A stretch of 64,000 nt of DNA from Pseudomonas farsensis (GCF_014268805.2 NZ_JABWRF020000002.1:248001-312000); one strand, 5' to 3'. Shown: positions 48,211-58,200, counted from the stretch's first letter. Numbers and translations: made by a program. The notes: generated from the sequence alone by a model not told the origin.

Positions 48211-48245
48211 GGTGGTTAGTATAACCACCACGCGCGAACTATCAA
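48211..48245 (-). promoter_or_regulatory. hicAB promoter with palindromic operator
   Basis: On the minus strand TTGATA (48240-48245) and TATACT (48218-48223) are 16 bases apart, about 28 bases before the hicA start when counted from the -10. A perfect inverted repeat, GGTGGTTA and TAACCACC with a 3-base spacer (48211-48229), covers the -10 box. A dimeric ribbon-helix-helix protein such as HicB would block the polymerase there. Confidence 0.7.
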
Positions 48246-48366
48246 CACTATACCCACCTGGACGACGGATGGGCTGCCTGGAAAGAATTATGGCCAGCCT
48301 GCGGGAATGGGCCGAGTGGAAGTGATGCTGGATCTTGCGGGTGTGGCTGTGCGGTCACGCGGTCAG

Positions 48367-48482
48367 TGTAGGAGCGGCCTTGTGTCGCGAAAGGGCCGCC
48401 TTGCGGCCCAGGCGATATCCGCTTGATGCACATTCCCTGGGGGCGCTTCGCACCCCTTTCGCGACACAAGGCCGCTCCTACA
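48367..48482. repeat. REP inverted repeat overlapping the end of the second immunity-like gene
   Basis: The arms at 48367-48395 and 48454-48482 match perfectly over 29 bases, from TGTAGGAGCGG to GCGAAAGGG. The inner part has diverged more than in the copies at 11647 and 20571. Its right end provides the stop codon of the gene starting at 48918. Between it and the hicA promoter (48246-48366) I see no gene. Confidence 0.9.
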
Positions 48483-48918
48483 CGAGGTCGCTTCGCTTTA
48501 GCTTTTGCGCACGCCGGAGCTGGCGCTGCTGCGCCAACACCTCGCGCATTTCGCGGTAGCGCCGGCTGTTCAGCAACAACAGCGCCGCTGATGAAAAGGC
48601 CACGCTCGCGCTGAACAGAAACAGGTGCGACCGCTGCCCGTAGGTGCCAATCACCAGCACCAGGCAAGCCACGCACATCGCCGCCACGATCCACGCCCCC
48701 CACGCCCGCCCGCGCACCACCGCGCCATGGCCGAGCATGAACACCACCAACAGCGCGACTAGGCTGGCGCGCATCTCGTCCTTGCTGCCAGCCCGGAACC
48801 AGGTGCCCCAGACCAGAACGAAACTCCACGCCACCGCCACCAGCGAGGTGAACCAGGCGCCGATGAATACCCCGAAGTAACGCTGGACGAATTCGTTGAA
48901 CGCCGGGCTGCGCTTCAT
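48478..48918 (-). CDS. Second four-helix membrane protein, candidate orphan immunity protein
   Basis: I know no family name for this 146-residue protein. It has four hydrophobic helices (about 14-38, 50-68, 72-92 and 96-117) and a basic C-terminal tail. It is a paralogue of the protein at 49125-49538: both have YF near residue 15, LGHxAVVRG in the second helix and NSxRxREMR after the fourth. The ATG overlaps the stop of an effector-tip relic, and GAGGAA within that relic is its ribosome binding site. The tail (KLKRSDLV) and TAG run into a REP, so it may have been altered by that insertion. An immunity role is inferred. Confidence 0.6.
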   Translation of the reverse strand: MKRSPAFNEFVQRYFGVFIGAWFTSLVAVAWSFVLVWGTWFRAGSKDEMRASLVALLVVFMLGHGAVVRGRAWGAWIVAAMCVACLVLVIGTYGQRSHLFLFSASVAFSSAALLLLNSRRYREMREVLAQQRQLRRAQKLKRSDLV

Positions 48919-49079
48919 TCGCTGATTTCCTCGTACAACCCCACCGCCAGGCCTTTCACCGCCCCCACCCCGCCACGCACCAGGCGGCTACCGGCCAGGC
49001 CCAGTACACCGCCCGTGGCATCCTGAAGTTGGCGGGCCAGGTATTGCGGTATTGCCCAAAGGGTTGGGCATGAATGCAG
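48915..49079 (-). pseudogene. Relic of a T6SS-effector-like C-terminal tip (54 codons)
   Basis: The frame reads in from a stop at 49080-49082 and has no start codon. Its last part (GLAGSRLVRGGVGAVKGLAVGLYEEISE, written here in pieces: ATGGVLGLAGS, GLAVGLYEE) matches the C terminus of the protein at 49535-50437 (GATFGFAGS, IAVGLYEE). Its TGA overlaps the ATG of the next membrane-protein gene as in the intact pair. This looks like the remaining tip of a second effector gene whose body was lost, leaving the sequence that carries the downstream ribosome binding site. Confidence 0.75.
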
Positions 49080-49124
49080 TCACAGGGCTGTTTCCTTACA
49101 GGTTCAAGGGGGCCTTCCCGGCCT

Positions 49125-49538
49125 TCAGCGTTGCTGGCGCAGTTCCACCAGCCGGCGGCGCATTTCGCGGTGCCGCTGGCTGTTGAAGATCAGCAGCGCC
49201 AGCAACGGCAGTGCCAGCATGATCACCAGCAGCAGCGCCGGCAGGCCACTGCCGAATAGGCTCAGGGCAATCAGCAAGGTCACGGCCGGTACAGGTAAAA
49301 CAGCCCACATGGCCCACCTCCAGCCACGGACCACGGCGAAATGCCCAAGGCATAGCGGAATCGTGAGAGCAGTGCTGAACAGCAGGGTATAGGTGGCGTT
49401 ATCGGGGTGGTGCAGCCAGTGCTCATCGATCCACACCACCAGCGACAACGCCACCGACATCAAACAGGTGAAAAAACCCAGCAGGAACGTTGGGAAGTAA
49501 ACCCGCATGAACGCCTGGAATTCCCCGCCCCCCATCAT
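49125..49538 (-). CDS. Four-helix membrane protein, candidate immunity protein
   Basis: This 137-residue protein (MMGGGEFQAFMRVYFP) has four hydrophobic helices at about 14-36, 50-70, 74-96 and 98-118 and a basic end (HREMRRRLVELRQQR). Its ATG overlaps the stop of the 300-residue gene upstream (ATGATG), and GAGGAG within that gene's last codons serves as the ribosome binding site. An integral inner-membrane protein coupled to a membrane-active toxin candidate fits an immunity protein that blocks a pore from the periplasmic side. This is inferred from context; no family is recognised. Confidence 0.62.
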   Translation of the reverse strand: MMGGGEFQAFMRVYFPTFLLGFFTCLMSVALSLVVWIDEHWLHHPDNATYTLLFSTALTIPLCLGHFAVVRGWRWAMWAVLPVPAVTLLIALSLFGSGLPALLLVIMLALPLLALLIFNSQRHREMRRRLVELRQQR

Positions 49539-50437
49539 TCGAACTCCTCGTACAGCCCCACGGCAATACTCTGCACCGTACCGCTGCCAGCAAAACCGAA
49601 CGTAGCGCCGAGCGAGTCGCGCATCAGGGTTTTAGTGGCGTGGCTGATCTCGGTCGGGGTATAGCGCTTGGTCAAGTTACCGGCTGCCTGCTCCAACTTG
49701 AGCTGCTTGGCAGTCAGGGTCGGGTGCTTGATCGACAGCAACTCATCGGTGAGCGACTTGCGCTGCTGCCGGCTGAGGCTTTTGGTCAGCTCCAGCCAAC
49801 TGCGGCCGGTCGATGCCTTGTGCACCTGCAGGTACTTCAGGGTGGTCAGGCCCGAAGCGCCGACACCTAACAGCGACACACCATCGAGCACCAGCGAGGC
49901 ATTCTGGTACCACTGGTTGCTGTCCAGCGCGTCGTTGGCGGCCGGGTTGGTCACTTCACGTACCGTGCGCATCAGGCCGATGCCGCACTGGATGCTGCTG
50001 GCGGTGGCTGCTGCGCCACCGACGTAGGTCAGTACCAGGCTGGTACCGGCCGAAAATGGGGCGGCGATGGTGCCGCTGAAAACCACGAACCAACCAATGA
50101 CCGCGCCTGCACAGGACAAGGTGGTATTCACCGCCTCCTTCACCACCTTCGACTCGCGAGGGTTGGTCTGCAATTGCTGGGTGTACTGGTCGGGGGTCTG
50201 GTATTTCTTGATTTCGCGCAGGATCACCCGCTTGGGGCGGATGCTGCAGATGGGCTGGAATTCACGCAGGGTAATGACGTTGAACTCGGCATCGATATAC
50301 ACCACGCCGGCACCGACGATACGCGGGTCGGCATCGATGGCGGCGAACAGCTGCGGCAGGTTGATCCGCGCCTGGATACGCTGGCGGGCGAGGAATTGCG
50401 AACTGTTGGCCAGGGAGTTGACCAGAAGATCTGTCAC
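49535..50437 (-). CDS. Candidate membrane-active T6SS effector
   Basis: I do not recognise this 300-residue protein with certainty. It starts at a GTG with AAGGA upstream. Residues 1-100 are soluble, with a beta-rich stretch (GAGVVYIDAEFNVITLREF). Residues 105-127 and 130-156 are hydrophobic and rich in Gly, Ala and Ser (GAVIGWFVVF, YVGGAAATASS). Two weaker such segments lie near 180-200 and 275-295. There is no signal peptide, as expected for a T6SS cargo. It is the first gene after tagQ in the same direction and overlaps a four-helix membrane protein gene. Pore formation is the best guess; an unrelated membrane function is possible. Confidence 0.55.
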   Translation of the reverse strand: MTDLLVNSLANSSQFLARQRIQARINLPQLFAAIDADPRIVGAGVVYIDAEFNVITLREFQPICSIRPKRVILREIKKYQTPDQYTQQLQTNPRESKVVKEAVNTTLSCAGAVIGWFVVFSGTIAAPFSAGTSLVLTYVGGAAATASSIQCGIGLMRTVREVTNPAANDALDSNQWYQNASLVLDGVSLLGVGASGLTTLKYLQVHKASTGRSWLELTKSLSRQQRKSLTDELLSIKHPTLTAKQLKLEQAAGNLTKRYTPTEISHATKTLMRDSLGATFGFAGSGTVQSIAVGLYEEFE

Positions 50438-50473
50438 GCGATGAGGTCCTTCTGCAGGTTGCTACGCCAATGC

Positions 50474-50501
50474 AAGGCCGCCCGTTGCGGGGCGGCCTTT
50501 T
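50474..50501. terminator. GC-rich hairpin between tagQ and the effector candidate
   Basis: AAGGCCGCCC pairs with GGGCGGCCTT around a 6-base loop. On the plus strand it ends in TTTT, but on the minus strand, where the genes are read, only two T follow. It may weaken, not stop, read-through from tagQ into the effector gene. A second small stem (GGGGCG/CGCCCC) lies at about 50511-50527. Confidence 0.4.
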
Positions 50502-50535
50502 GTCGCGAACGGGGCGCAGAACGCCCCCATTTACA

Positions 50536-51465
50536 TCAAACGTTAGGGCAAGGCACCGGAGCCCAGTCACCCATGTCCGGGTTGCGGCACATGCCATTGA
50601 CCTGGTCGGTACCGGCCTTGGCGACTTGCTGCGCTTCAGCCTGCTTGGTGGTGGCTTTTTGCAGGGTCTTCTCGGTGGCGACTGCTTCTTGCGGCACGTT
50701 CTTGTTGACCTTGGCCGGCTGCACTTTCTGGTTGCCCTTTTTCTTCTTGCCGGTGGTCGCCACTTTCGGCGGCTCGGCTACGGCAACCACTTCGGTACGC
50801 TGCACGCCAACCTGCTTGAGGTCCTGCTCGTAGGCCTGGGTGTAGTTGTTGAGATCTTCACCGACACGGCCGTTGACCGCCGCCAGCAGCTTGTTCGATT
50901 CCTGCAGGCCCGAGACGATCTCGGCCAGGCGCTTGCGGCCTTCGCCATCGTTGATGCGGCCAGCCTTGCGGCCATCGATCAGGCTGGTGAATTCACGCTG
51001 GTAGCAGGACTGCGACGACTTGGCGTAAGCCGTGGTGCGGTCCATGTCGGCGGCGCTCTTGTCGATGTCGGTGGCGTACGAAGCGATACGCTGCTTGTCA
51101 TCGCTGATCTGCTTCTGACGCTCGGTGTAGTAACCGGCAGCGCCGCCGACCAAGGCACCACCGGCAGCGCCGATGGCGGCATTGCGGCCACGCTTCTCGT
51201 CATCGACCAAGGCACCGGCCAGGGCTCCGCCCAGCGCGCCCATCACCGCGCCAGTGGCGACCGAACGGGTCATGTCACCGTCGGTTGCACGCAAGTGCTT
51301 CACCGGCTCGTAGCAGGTTGGGTAGTACTCGACCTTGGTGGTCGCGCCCACTTTGGAGGCCGGGGAGCTGGCGCAACCGCCCAGCAGCACGGTGCTGAAA
51401 CCTGCAGCCAGCAGCAGCGCGGTGCGGGCGTGGGTGGCGTTGATCAAAGGTTTACGGGTGGACAT
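50536..51465 (-). CDS. tagQ: T6SS-associated outer-membrane lipoprotein TagQ
   Basis: TagQ tethers TagR to the outer membrane in the pathway that senses envelope damage and activates PpkA. The 309-residue protein has a lipoprotein signal peptide with lipobox LLGGC (Cys 31, followed by Ala and Ser, which suits outer-membrane sorting). A Gly-zipper stretch follows (about 68-110), then a helical middle and a Lys-rich linker. Position after tagR and the lipobox support the call; the sequence family is loose. Confidence 0.82.
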   Translation of the reverse strand: MSTRKPLINATHARTALLLAAGFSTVLLGGCASSPASKVGATTKVEYYPTCYEPVKHLRATDGDMTRSVATGAVMGALGGALAGALVDDEKRGRNAAIGAAGGALVGGAAGYYTERQKQISDDKQRIASYATDIDKSAADMDRTTAYAKSSQSCYQREFTSLIDGRKAGRINDGEGRKRLAEIVSGLQESNKLLAAVNGRVGEDLNNYTQAYEQDLKQVGVQRTEVVAVAEPPKVATTGKKKKGNQKVQPAKVNKNVPQEAVATEKTLQKATTKQAEAQQVAKAGTDQVNGMCRNPDMGDWAPVPCPNV

Positions 51466-51542
51466 GGTCAGGTTCTCTCTTGGGTTTTGTCGGTGTCCGG
51501 GGGCGTCATGCCGCCCGGGATTCCTTTCAACTGAAGCAGTCC

Positions 51543-53318
51543 TTAAGGTCGCGGAGCGGCCGATGCCAGCAGCTCCTTGAGGATCGTCGCCGGATCGGCC
51601 CGCCGGTTCTGGCGGTACTCCCCGACGTGGCGAACGAACAGGGTTGCGCGGGTGACCAGGCTGTTGCCCAGCACCGGCTTGCGGTTCAGCTCTTCCTTGA
51701 CCCGCTGGAACTGCGCCTGGATCACCGCATCGGTGTAGCGCGTGCCGCTGGCCAGGTTGTCGATGTAGATCGCCACGGCGCCGTCTAGTGCCGCACGGCC
51801 GTTGGCAATTGCAGCACCATACATGCGCGCGCTGGCCTGGTCGCCAGCGGCCTCGGCCTTGGCCTGGGTGGCGCGCAGGTTGGTCAGGCGAATGTTGTAG
51901 TTGTTGATGGTCTCGCCCATCAGTGCGGCGGACTGGATCAGGTTGCCAGCGGCCTCTTCACGCTGACGGGCGATCAGCGACACATTGCGCTTGAGCTCTT
52001 CGTTGACCACCCCCAGCTCGGCCTGCTGGCGCGGGTCGGTCGTGGCGGCAATGATGCTGTCCAAGCGCTTGGTCGGGTCCTGGGCGGCATCGATATCATC
52101 GGTCAGCCCAGCTAGGCGGCCTTCTTTCTGCCACTGGGTGAACAGCTCGTCATAACGCGAGCGCGGCGCCGACAGTGCGCCAATGGCCACGCGGAACCCG
52201 GTGGTTTCGTTACGTTGCTCGGTGCCATCGGCGCCAAACAGCGGGTATTCGCGGCGCATGCCGGTGAACAAGGTGCCCTCGCCTTCCAGGTAGTTACCGC
52301 CCTTGACCACGAAGCCGCCGTAAGCGCCCTGCAAACGCCCGGCATTAACCAGCTGGAACGATTCCTGGACCATCTCGGCGGCGTTGCCGATCACATCGAA
52401 CAGGCCCAGCGGGTTGGGCAGCTTGGTGCCGATGGGCATCAGCCGCGCAGCCTGGCCGGTGCCGCCTGCCACCTGGTTGAACACCGCCCAGTCGGCCAGC
52501 GGGCCTTCGCTGTCGGCGCCTTCGACCTTGCGCGGGAACAGCCGCCCTTCCAGTTCCAGGCGGCTGACCTGCGAGCCGCCACGGGCCGCGAATTCCCATT
52601 CCACCTCGGTGGGCAGGCGCACAAAGCCGATACCGCCATCCTCGGCCTTGCTGCCACGGCCGCTGACCGGCAGCACATCGCGGTGGTGCTTGAGCAGCCA
52701 GGCGCTGTACACCGCCGCAAAACGCTCGGCCTCGAAGCGCGACAGCTTGACCTTGGGCAGGCGCCCGGCAGCGGTGGTGTCGGCCTTGCACTCAGGCGGT
52801 GCCTCGCCACTGGCCAGCGACTGCGCCTGGGCCATCACCTGGGCGTACTGGCGCGCAGTCACCTCATACTTGCCGATGAAGTACATCATTGGCTTGAGCG
52901 GCCCGCCCTTATCGATCTTCGGCAAGGTCGGCGCTACGGCTTTCTGCCACTGCGGCGCCAGGTCCTGCAGGCTGAACTGGCCGTTGATGAAGTCGCGCCG
53001 GTAGCCGGAAATAAACGACTGTTTGTAGCCCGCCTCGCCTTCGCTGAACGGGTAGCCCAGGTGCACCTCGCGGTCATCCAGGCTGCCCTGGGCCAGCACA
53101 TAGACGCTGCGCAACACCAGCTCACCGCCGCACGGCAGCGGCAGGCTGACGTCGCCCGGCAACGGCTTGGGGTTATCCAGCTTGGCCGCATCGACCGGCT
53201 GCCCGGCGGCTTGCGCGCCCGTGGCCTTGCCCTGGTCGTCGCCATCGGCCGGTGAACAGGCCGCAAGGCCCAGCGCTGTGAATATCAAGGCCGCAGCCTT
53301 GAGACGGTAGTCAGACAT
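51543..53318 (-). CDS. tagR: T6SS regulator TagR, formylglycine-generating-enzyme-like
   Basis: The 591-residue protein (MSDYRLKAAALIFTALGLAAC) has an FGE-sulfatase fold, seen in YFIGKYEVTARQYAQVM, VRLPTEVEWEFAARGG and VIGNAAEMVQ. In P. aeruginosa TagR acts in the periplasm upstream of PpkA, probably without enzymatic activity. Here the signal peptide ends in a good lipobox (LAAC, Cys 21, then Ser), suggesting the protein is itself lipidated. A coiled C-terminal region (about 425-591) follows the FGE part. The start overlaps the tagS stop by eight bases. Confidence 0.9.
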   Translation of the reverse strand: MSDYRLKAAALIFTALGLAACSPADGDDQGKATGAQAAGQPVDAAKLDNPKPLPGDVSLPLPCGGELVLRSVYVLAQGSLDDREVHLGYPFSEGEAGYKQSFISGYRRDFINGQFSLQDLAPQWQKAVAPTLPKIDKGGPLKPMMYFIGKYEVTARQYAQVMAQAQSLASGEAPPECKADTTAAGRLPKVKLSRFEAERFAAVYSAWLLKHHRDVLPVSGRGSKAEDGGIGFVRLPTEVEWEFAARGGSQVSRLELEGRLFPRKVEGADSEGPLADWAVFNQVAGGTGQAARLMPIGTKLPNPLGLFDVIGNAAEMVQESFQLVNAGRLQGAYGGFVVKGGNYLEGEGTLFTGMRREYPLFGADGTEQRNETTGFRVAIGALSAPRSRYDELFTQWQKEGRLAGLTDDIDAAQDPTKRLDSIIAATTDPRQQAELGVVNEELKRNVSLIARQREEAAGNLIQSAALMGETINNYNIRLTNLRATQAKAEAAGDQASARMYGAAIANGRAALDGAVAIYIDNLASGTRYTDAVIQAQFQRVKEELNRKPVLGNSLVTRATLFVRHVGEYRQNRRADPATILKELLASAAPRP

Positions 53319-54512
53319 CACGAATTCCTTGGGCAGCATCGATGCGCGAAACCCGCCAGCCACCGAGGGCAGCGGCTGTACTGCTGGCCAGCAGCACGGC
53401 AGCCAGCGCAACGAGGTAGTGCAGGGGTAACAGGCGGCTGGCGTACTCGCCGGGCACCTGCATGAAAAGCCGGTTCAGGCCGTGTTCGGCCAACACGTAC
53501 AGCAGCCCGGCCACAGCCGCGGCGATCACGCCGCTGTACAGGGCCTGGAGCATCACGAACAGCAGCAATGCGGCGCTGCCAAAGCCCAGCAGGCGCAGCA
53601 CCGCAAGCTCACGCTGCTTGCGTTCCACCGCCGCCACCGCGCCTGCGCCAATCGCCGCCACGGCGCCCGCCACCGCAAGGCTTGCGATGATCCAGAACAC
53701 CAGGTCGAGGTTACGGCTCAGCGATTGCACCTGGGCAATCTGTGCAGCCTGGGTCGACACCAGCAGCTTACGCTCGGCAAACAGCTCACGCAGCGGCTCG
53801 ACATCGTCCAGGCCACGGGCGTACAGACGAAACGCCGGGTACACCCGCTGCGCCGCGTTGCCCGGCTCGTCGCCGGCCCAGCCCAGCGCCGCCACGCCAC
53901 GGCCATCGCGATAGTCTTCCACCGCTTCAAGCAGCGCTAACGGGGCAAACAGTGCATCGCGCTCGAACGCCGCCAGCGGCAACACGGCCGTGACCTGCAA
54001 TGGGGTCTGGCGCCATTGCACCTGGCCGGCCTGCTGGCGGCTGAAGCTGGCTTGCAACTGATCGCCGGCGCGGGCCCCGAGTTTTTCGGCGGCGGTGAAG
54101 CTCAGCACCACATCCTGCAAGCCCTGCGGCGGCGCAACGCGGCCCAGCAGCGGGTCGCCGCCGGCAGTCGGCAACATCTCCACCGTGACCCCGCGCCCTT
54201 GCAGCGGCATCAGCAGCTCGGCAGTGGCCGCGATCTGCCGGGTGCGTGGGATGGCAAAGGCGACGTCCGCACGCTGCGCCAGGCTGTGGATAAACTCGGC
54301 GTTGAAGCGCCCGCCGCCCAAGGGAATGATCTCGCGCACGCCAGGGTCACGTTGCAGCCGCTCGGTAAGGCTGCCGACCAGCCCGAACTTCAGGCCGAAC
54401 AGCACCAGCAACGGGGCGATTACCGCCACCAGCGCCAGCACGCCACAGGCCGACAGGCGTGCCTCGGCGCGGTAGTCCTGCCAGGCCAGGCTGGCGATCA
54501 GCAGCGGGCGCA

Positions 54513-54513
<1 letters not shown>
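53311..54513 (-). CDS. tagS: T6SS regulatory ABC transporter permease TagS
   Basis: The 400-residue protein has one N-terminal helix (about 20-45), a large periplasmic region, and three C-terminal helices with an FtsX/MacB-like permease domain (LAVLRLLGFGSAALLLFVML). With TagT it forms an LolCDE/MacB-like complex in the inner membrane that relays the TagQ/TagR signal to PpkA. Its ATG shares a base with the tagT stop, and it overlaps tagR. Confidence 0.9.
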
Positions 54514-55216
<703 letters not shown>

Positions 55217-55217
<1 letters not shown>

Positions 55218-58200
55218 CACGGCAGCGTCGACAGCGGCACACGGTACAGGGCGTCGCCAGGCTCGGCCTTGCCGAAGCGCACCCAGTTGGCCATGTCGTT
55301 GTGGAAGGTCTCGTACAGGCGGATCTTCGAATCCAGCTCGTCGATGAAGTCCTCCTGCTCGGCCACCGACAGCGACAGCCACAAGTCCTGGGTCATGCTC
55401 AGCGACTTGCTGCGGTACGGCAGGCCTTCGAGGTATTCGCCCAGCACGCCGCCCTGTGCCAGGTTGGCGCCCTTGCTCAAGGCCGCCGGGTCGCGGCTCA
55501 TGTAGGCACTGGCGCTGGCAATTTCATTGAAGAAGTCGCCCGGCGAACTGCGCGTCTTGCGCGCGGCATCGACGATCAGCTTCAGCGACTGCTGCAGGTC
55601 GTTGAGCTGCAGCTTGGTCAGCATCACGCACACCTGCAAGGTCGGCAGCGCCGGGTTGGTCAGGTCGCGGTCAGCGGTCCAGGCGCTGACCAGTTGCGGG
55701 GCCTGGCTGGCGCCGTTGCGGCCGAGGAAGTCCATGTGCATGGCATAACCGATGGCCTGGGACTTGGCCGCCAGGTTCGCCCCCGAAGTGAGCACCGGCG
55801 CCGCCTGGGCCTGCTGGCTACGCACCTGGTGCACCAGCTCGGCGAAGGTCGAGCCGATTTCGCGCACGCGGTCGCCAAACACGCCCACTTCGCCGCCCGG
55901 CACGCCCACGTACAGGTCGCCGATCTGCGGGTTGCTGTCGGCGGTGAGTACGCGGTACTGGCTTTCGGCAGCGCCGTGGTTCTTCACCCCGGCCGGGGTG
56001 CGCAGGTGCAGGGCGTAGATCTTGATCTGCTTGCTCAGCGCCGCCTGGCGCACTTCGGCCTCGTTCATTTGCGTGCTGCTGAACGGGTCGTTCTTGCGCA
56101 ACGCGCCGGCATCGCTGACCAGCAGGATCAGGCGCCCGCCGTAGCCGCTCCAGTCCATGCCTTGCACGGCCTGCATCACGCCGGCAAAGGCATCTTCGTT
56201 GAATGAGTGGCTGGACACGTTGGTGGCCTTGACCTGCGCCGCTGCCTTGAGGAAGCGCGCCGGGTCGCGGCCCTGTTCCAGGCTGACCAAGGTCTTGCTC
56301 AGGTATTCAAGGCCAGGGGTGCGCTTGACGCTGTTGCGAAAGCCCACCAGGCCAAAGCTGACGCTGTCCAGCTCGCCACGGGCGGCGAGTTGCTGCTGCA
56401 GTTCGCTGACTACCTGGCGCACGCGGTCGATGTAGGGCTGCATCGACACCGAGGTATCGACCACCAGCACGATGCCGGTGCGGAAACCATTGTCAGCCGC
56501 CGCAACCGTTTTTGGGGCTGCTGCGCGGGCACTGGCGCCTGGGTCGATGGAGGCGATGTTGAGCAACTGCACCGGCTGGCCGTCGGCGTCGAAGCTCTCG
56601 CGGTAGTCGAAAATCGGCATCAGGTAGAACTGGTTCTGCGGCACGGCGCTGGCAGCCGGCTCCAGGGCCAGCACCTGGGGCACCTTGTCGGGGCTGTTCT
56701 GCGCCTTGAGCAGGCTGTCGCGGGCTTGGCTGGTGTTGTCCAACAGGCGCTGCACGTCATCGGGCTGGCGCAGGAACATCACCGGCGAACGCCCAGAGCG
56801 TTCGGTGAGCTTGAGCACCAGGCTCTGCTTCCAGTCGCTGGTTTGCGCCGCTTGCAGCCAGCCATCGCGCTGACCATCGCTGGAGGCACCGACCTGCACC
56901 CACGGCTGGCCGTCGACCTCTTTGCGCTGGTAAACGTAGAGCACCGAGAACGCCGGCAGCTTCTCGCCCGTGGCATCGCCGGGCTGGGCGACCAGTTGCG
57001 CGTCGGGCTTGCTCAGCACGCGCTGGAACAGGGTTTTCTTGCCTGGCATCAACAGCGGGCGGCCGTCTTCGCTGGCGGCCATTGGCGGGGTTGCGGCAGG
57101 CTCGAGCGGGGCTTGGGCTTGCGTCACCGGGGGTTGCGCGGCGGGCTCGTCGTCGCCGCCCAGCAGCCAGAAGAACGTCGCACCCAGGCCCAGTGCGGCA
57201 GCGATGGCTACCGCCAGCACGGCCTTGGCCGGCTTGCTGGAGCCCGACTTGGCAGGCTGCGGCTTGCTTGCGGCGGGCTTGGCGGCGGCAGGTGGCGGCT
57301 GCTTGGTCAGATTTGGCGCAGGCGTGGGCGCCGCCTTGGGGATATCGATGGACACCGGGGTCAGCCCGCCAAGCGTGGGGCTGGCAACTGCGGGGAGCGG
57401 CAGCGGCTGGATCACCGTGGTCTCGGTGTCCTGCGCCGGCAAACGGTCGAGCGCGGCCAGCAAGGCCGCGGCGTCGGCGAAGCGCTCGTTGGGGTCCTTG
57501 GCCAGCAGCCCGCGCAGGATGTCCTGGTAGCGGCCATGCTCGATTGGCAGTTCCGGCAATGGCTCGGTGAGGTGCGCCAGCGCCGTCGACAGCGCGTCGT
57601 TGCCGTTGTAAGGCAGCTTGCCGACCAGAATCTCGTACAGCACAACGCCCAGTGCATACAGGTCGGCGCGGCCGTCGATGTCCAGGCCACGGGCCTGTTC
57701 GGGGCTCATGTAGCTCGGCGTGCCCACGGCGAAACCGGCCTGGGTGAACTGCGTGCGGTCGTCCAGCGACTTGGCGATGCCGAAGTCCGAGAGCACCGCC
57801 GTGCCATCGGCGCGGAACAGGATGTTGGCCGGTTTCACGTCGCGGTGCACCAGGCCCTGGGCGTGGGCATAGCCCAGCGCCTGGGCGATCTGGCGCACAT
57901 ACACCAGCCCCTGCTGCGGCGTCAGCCCGCCCGCGATACGCTCTTTGAGCGTGCCGTTGGGCAAGAACTCCATGGCCATGTAGTACAGCTCATCGACGTT
58001 GCCGATGTCATGGATGGTGGCGATGTTCGGGTGCGCCAGCCGCGCCAGGGTGCGCCCCTCGCGCAAAAACCGCTCGCAGAAGGTCGGGTCGGCGGCAAGG
58101 CTTGCCGCCATGACCTTCAGCGCGACCTTGCGCTCCAGCGAGCGCTGGGTGGCCAGGTACACGCTGGCCATGGCGCCTTGGCCAATCTCGCTGTCGATGT

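Noticed and set aside
48269..48325. An 18-codon plus-strand frame next to the hicAB promoter
   Set aside because: Too short, no supporting context, and codon pattern gives no evidence of selection.
48478..49538. A lysis or holin module from a prophage
   Set aside because: The four-helix proteins are longer than most holins, no endolysin or phage gene is nearby, and the coupling to an effector-like gene beside tagQ fits T6SS better.
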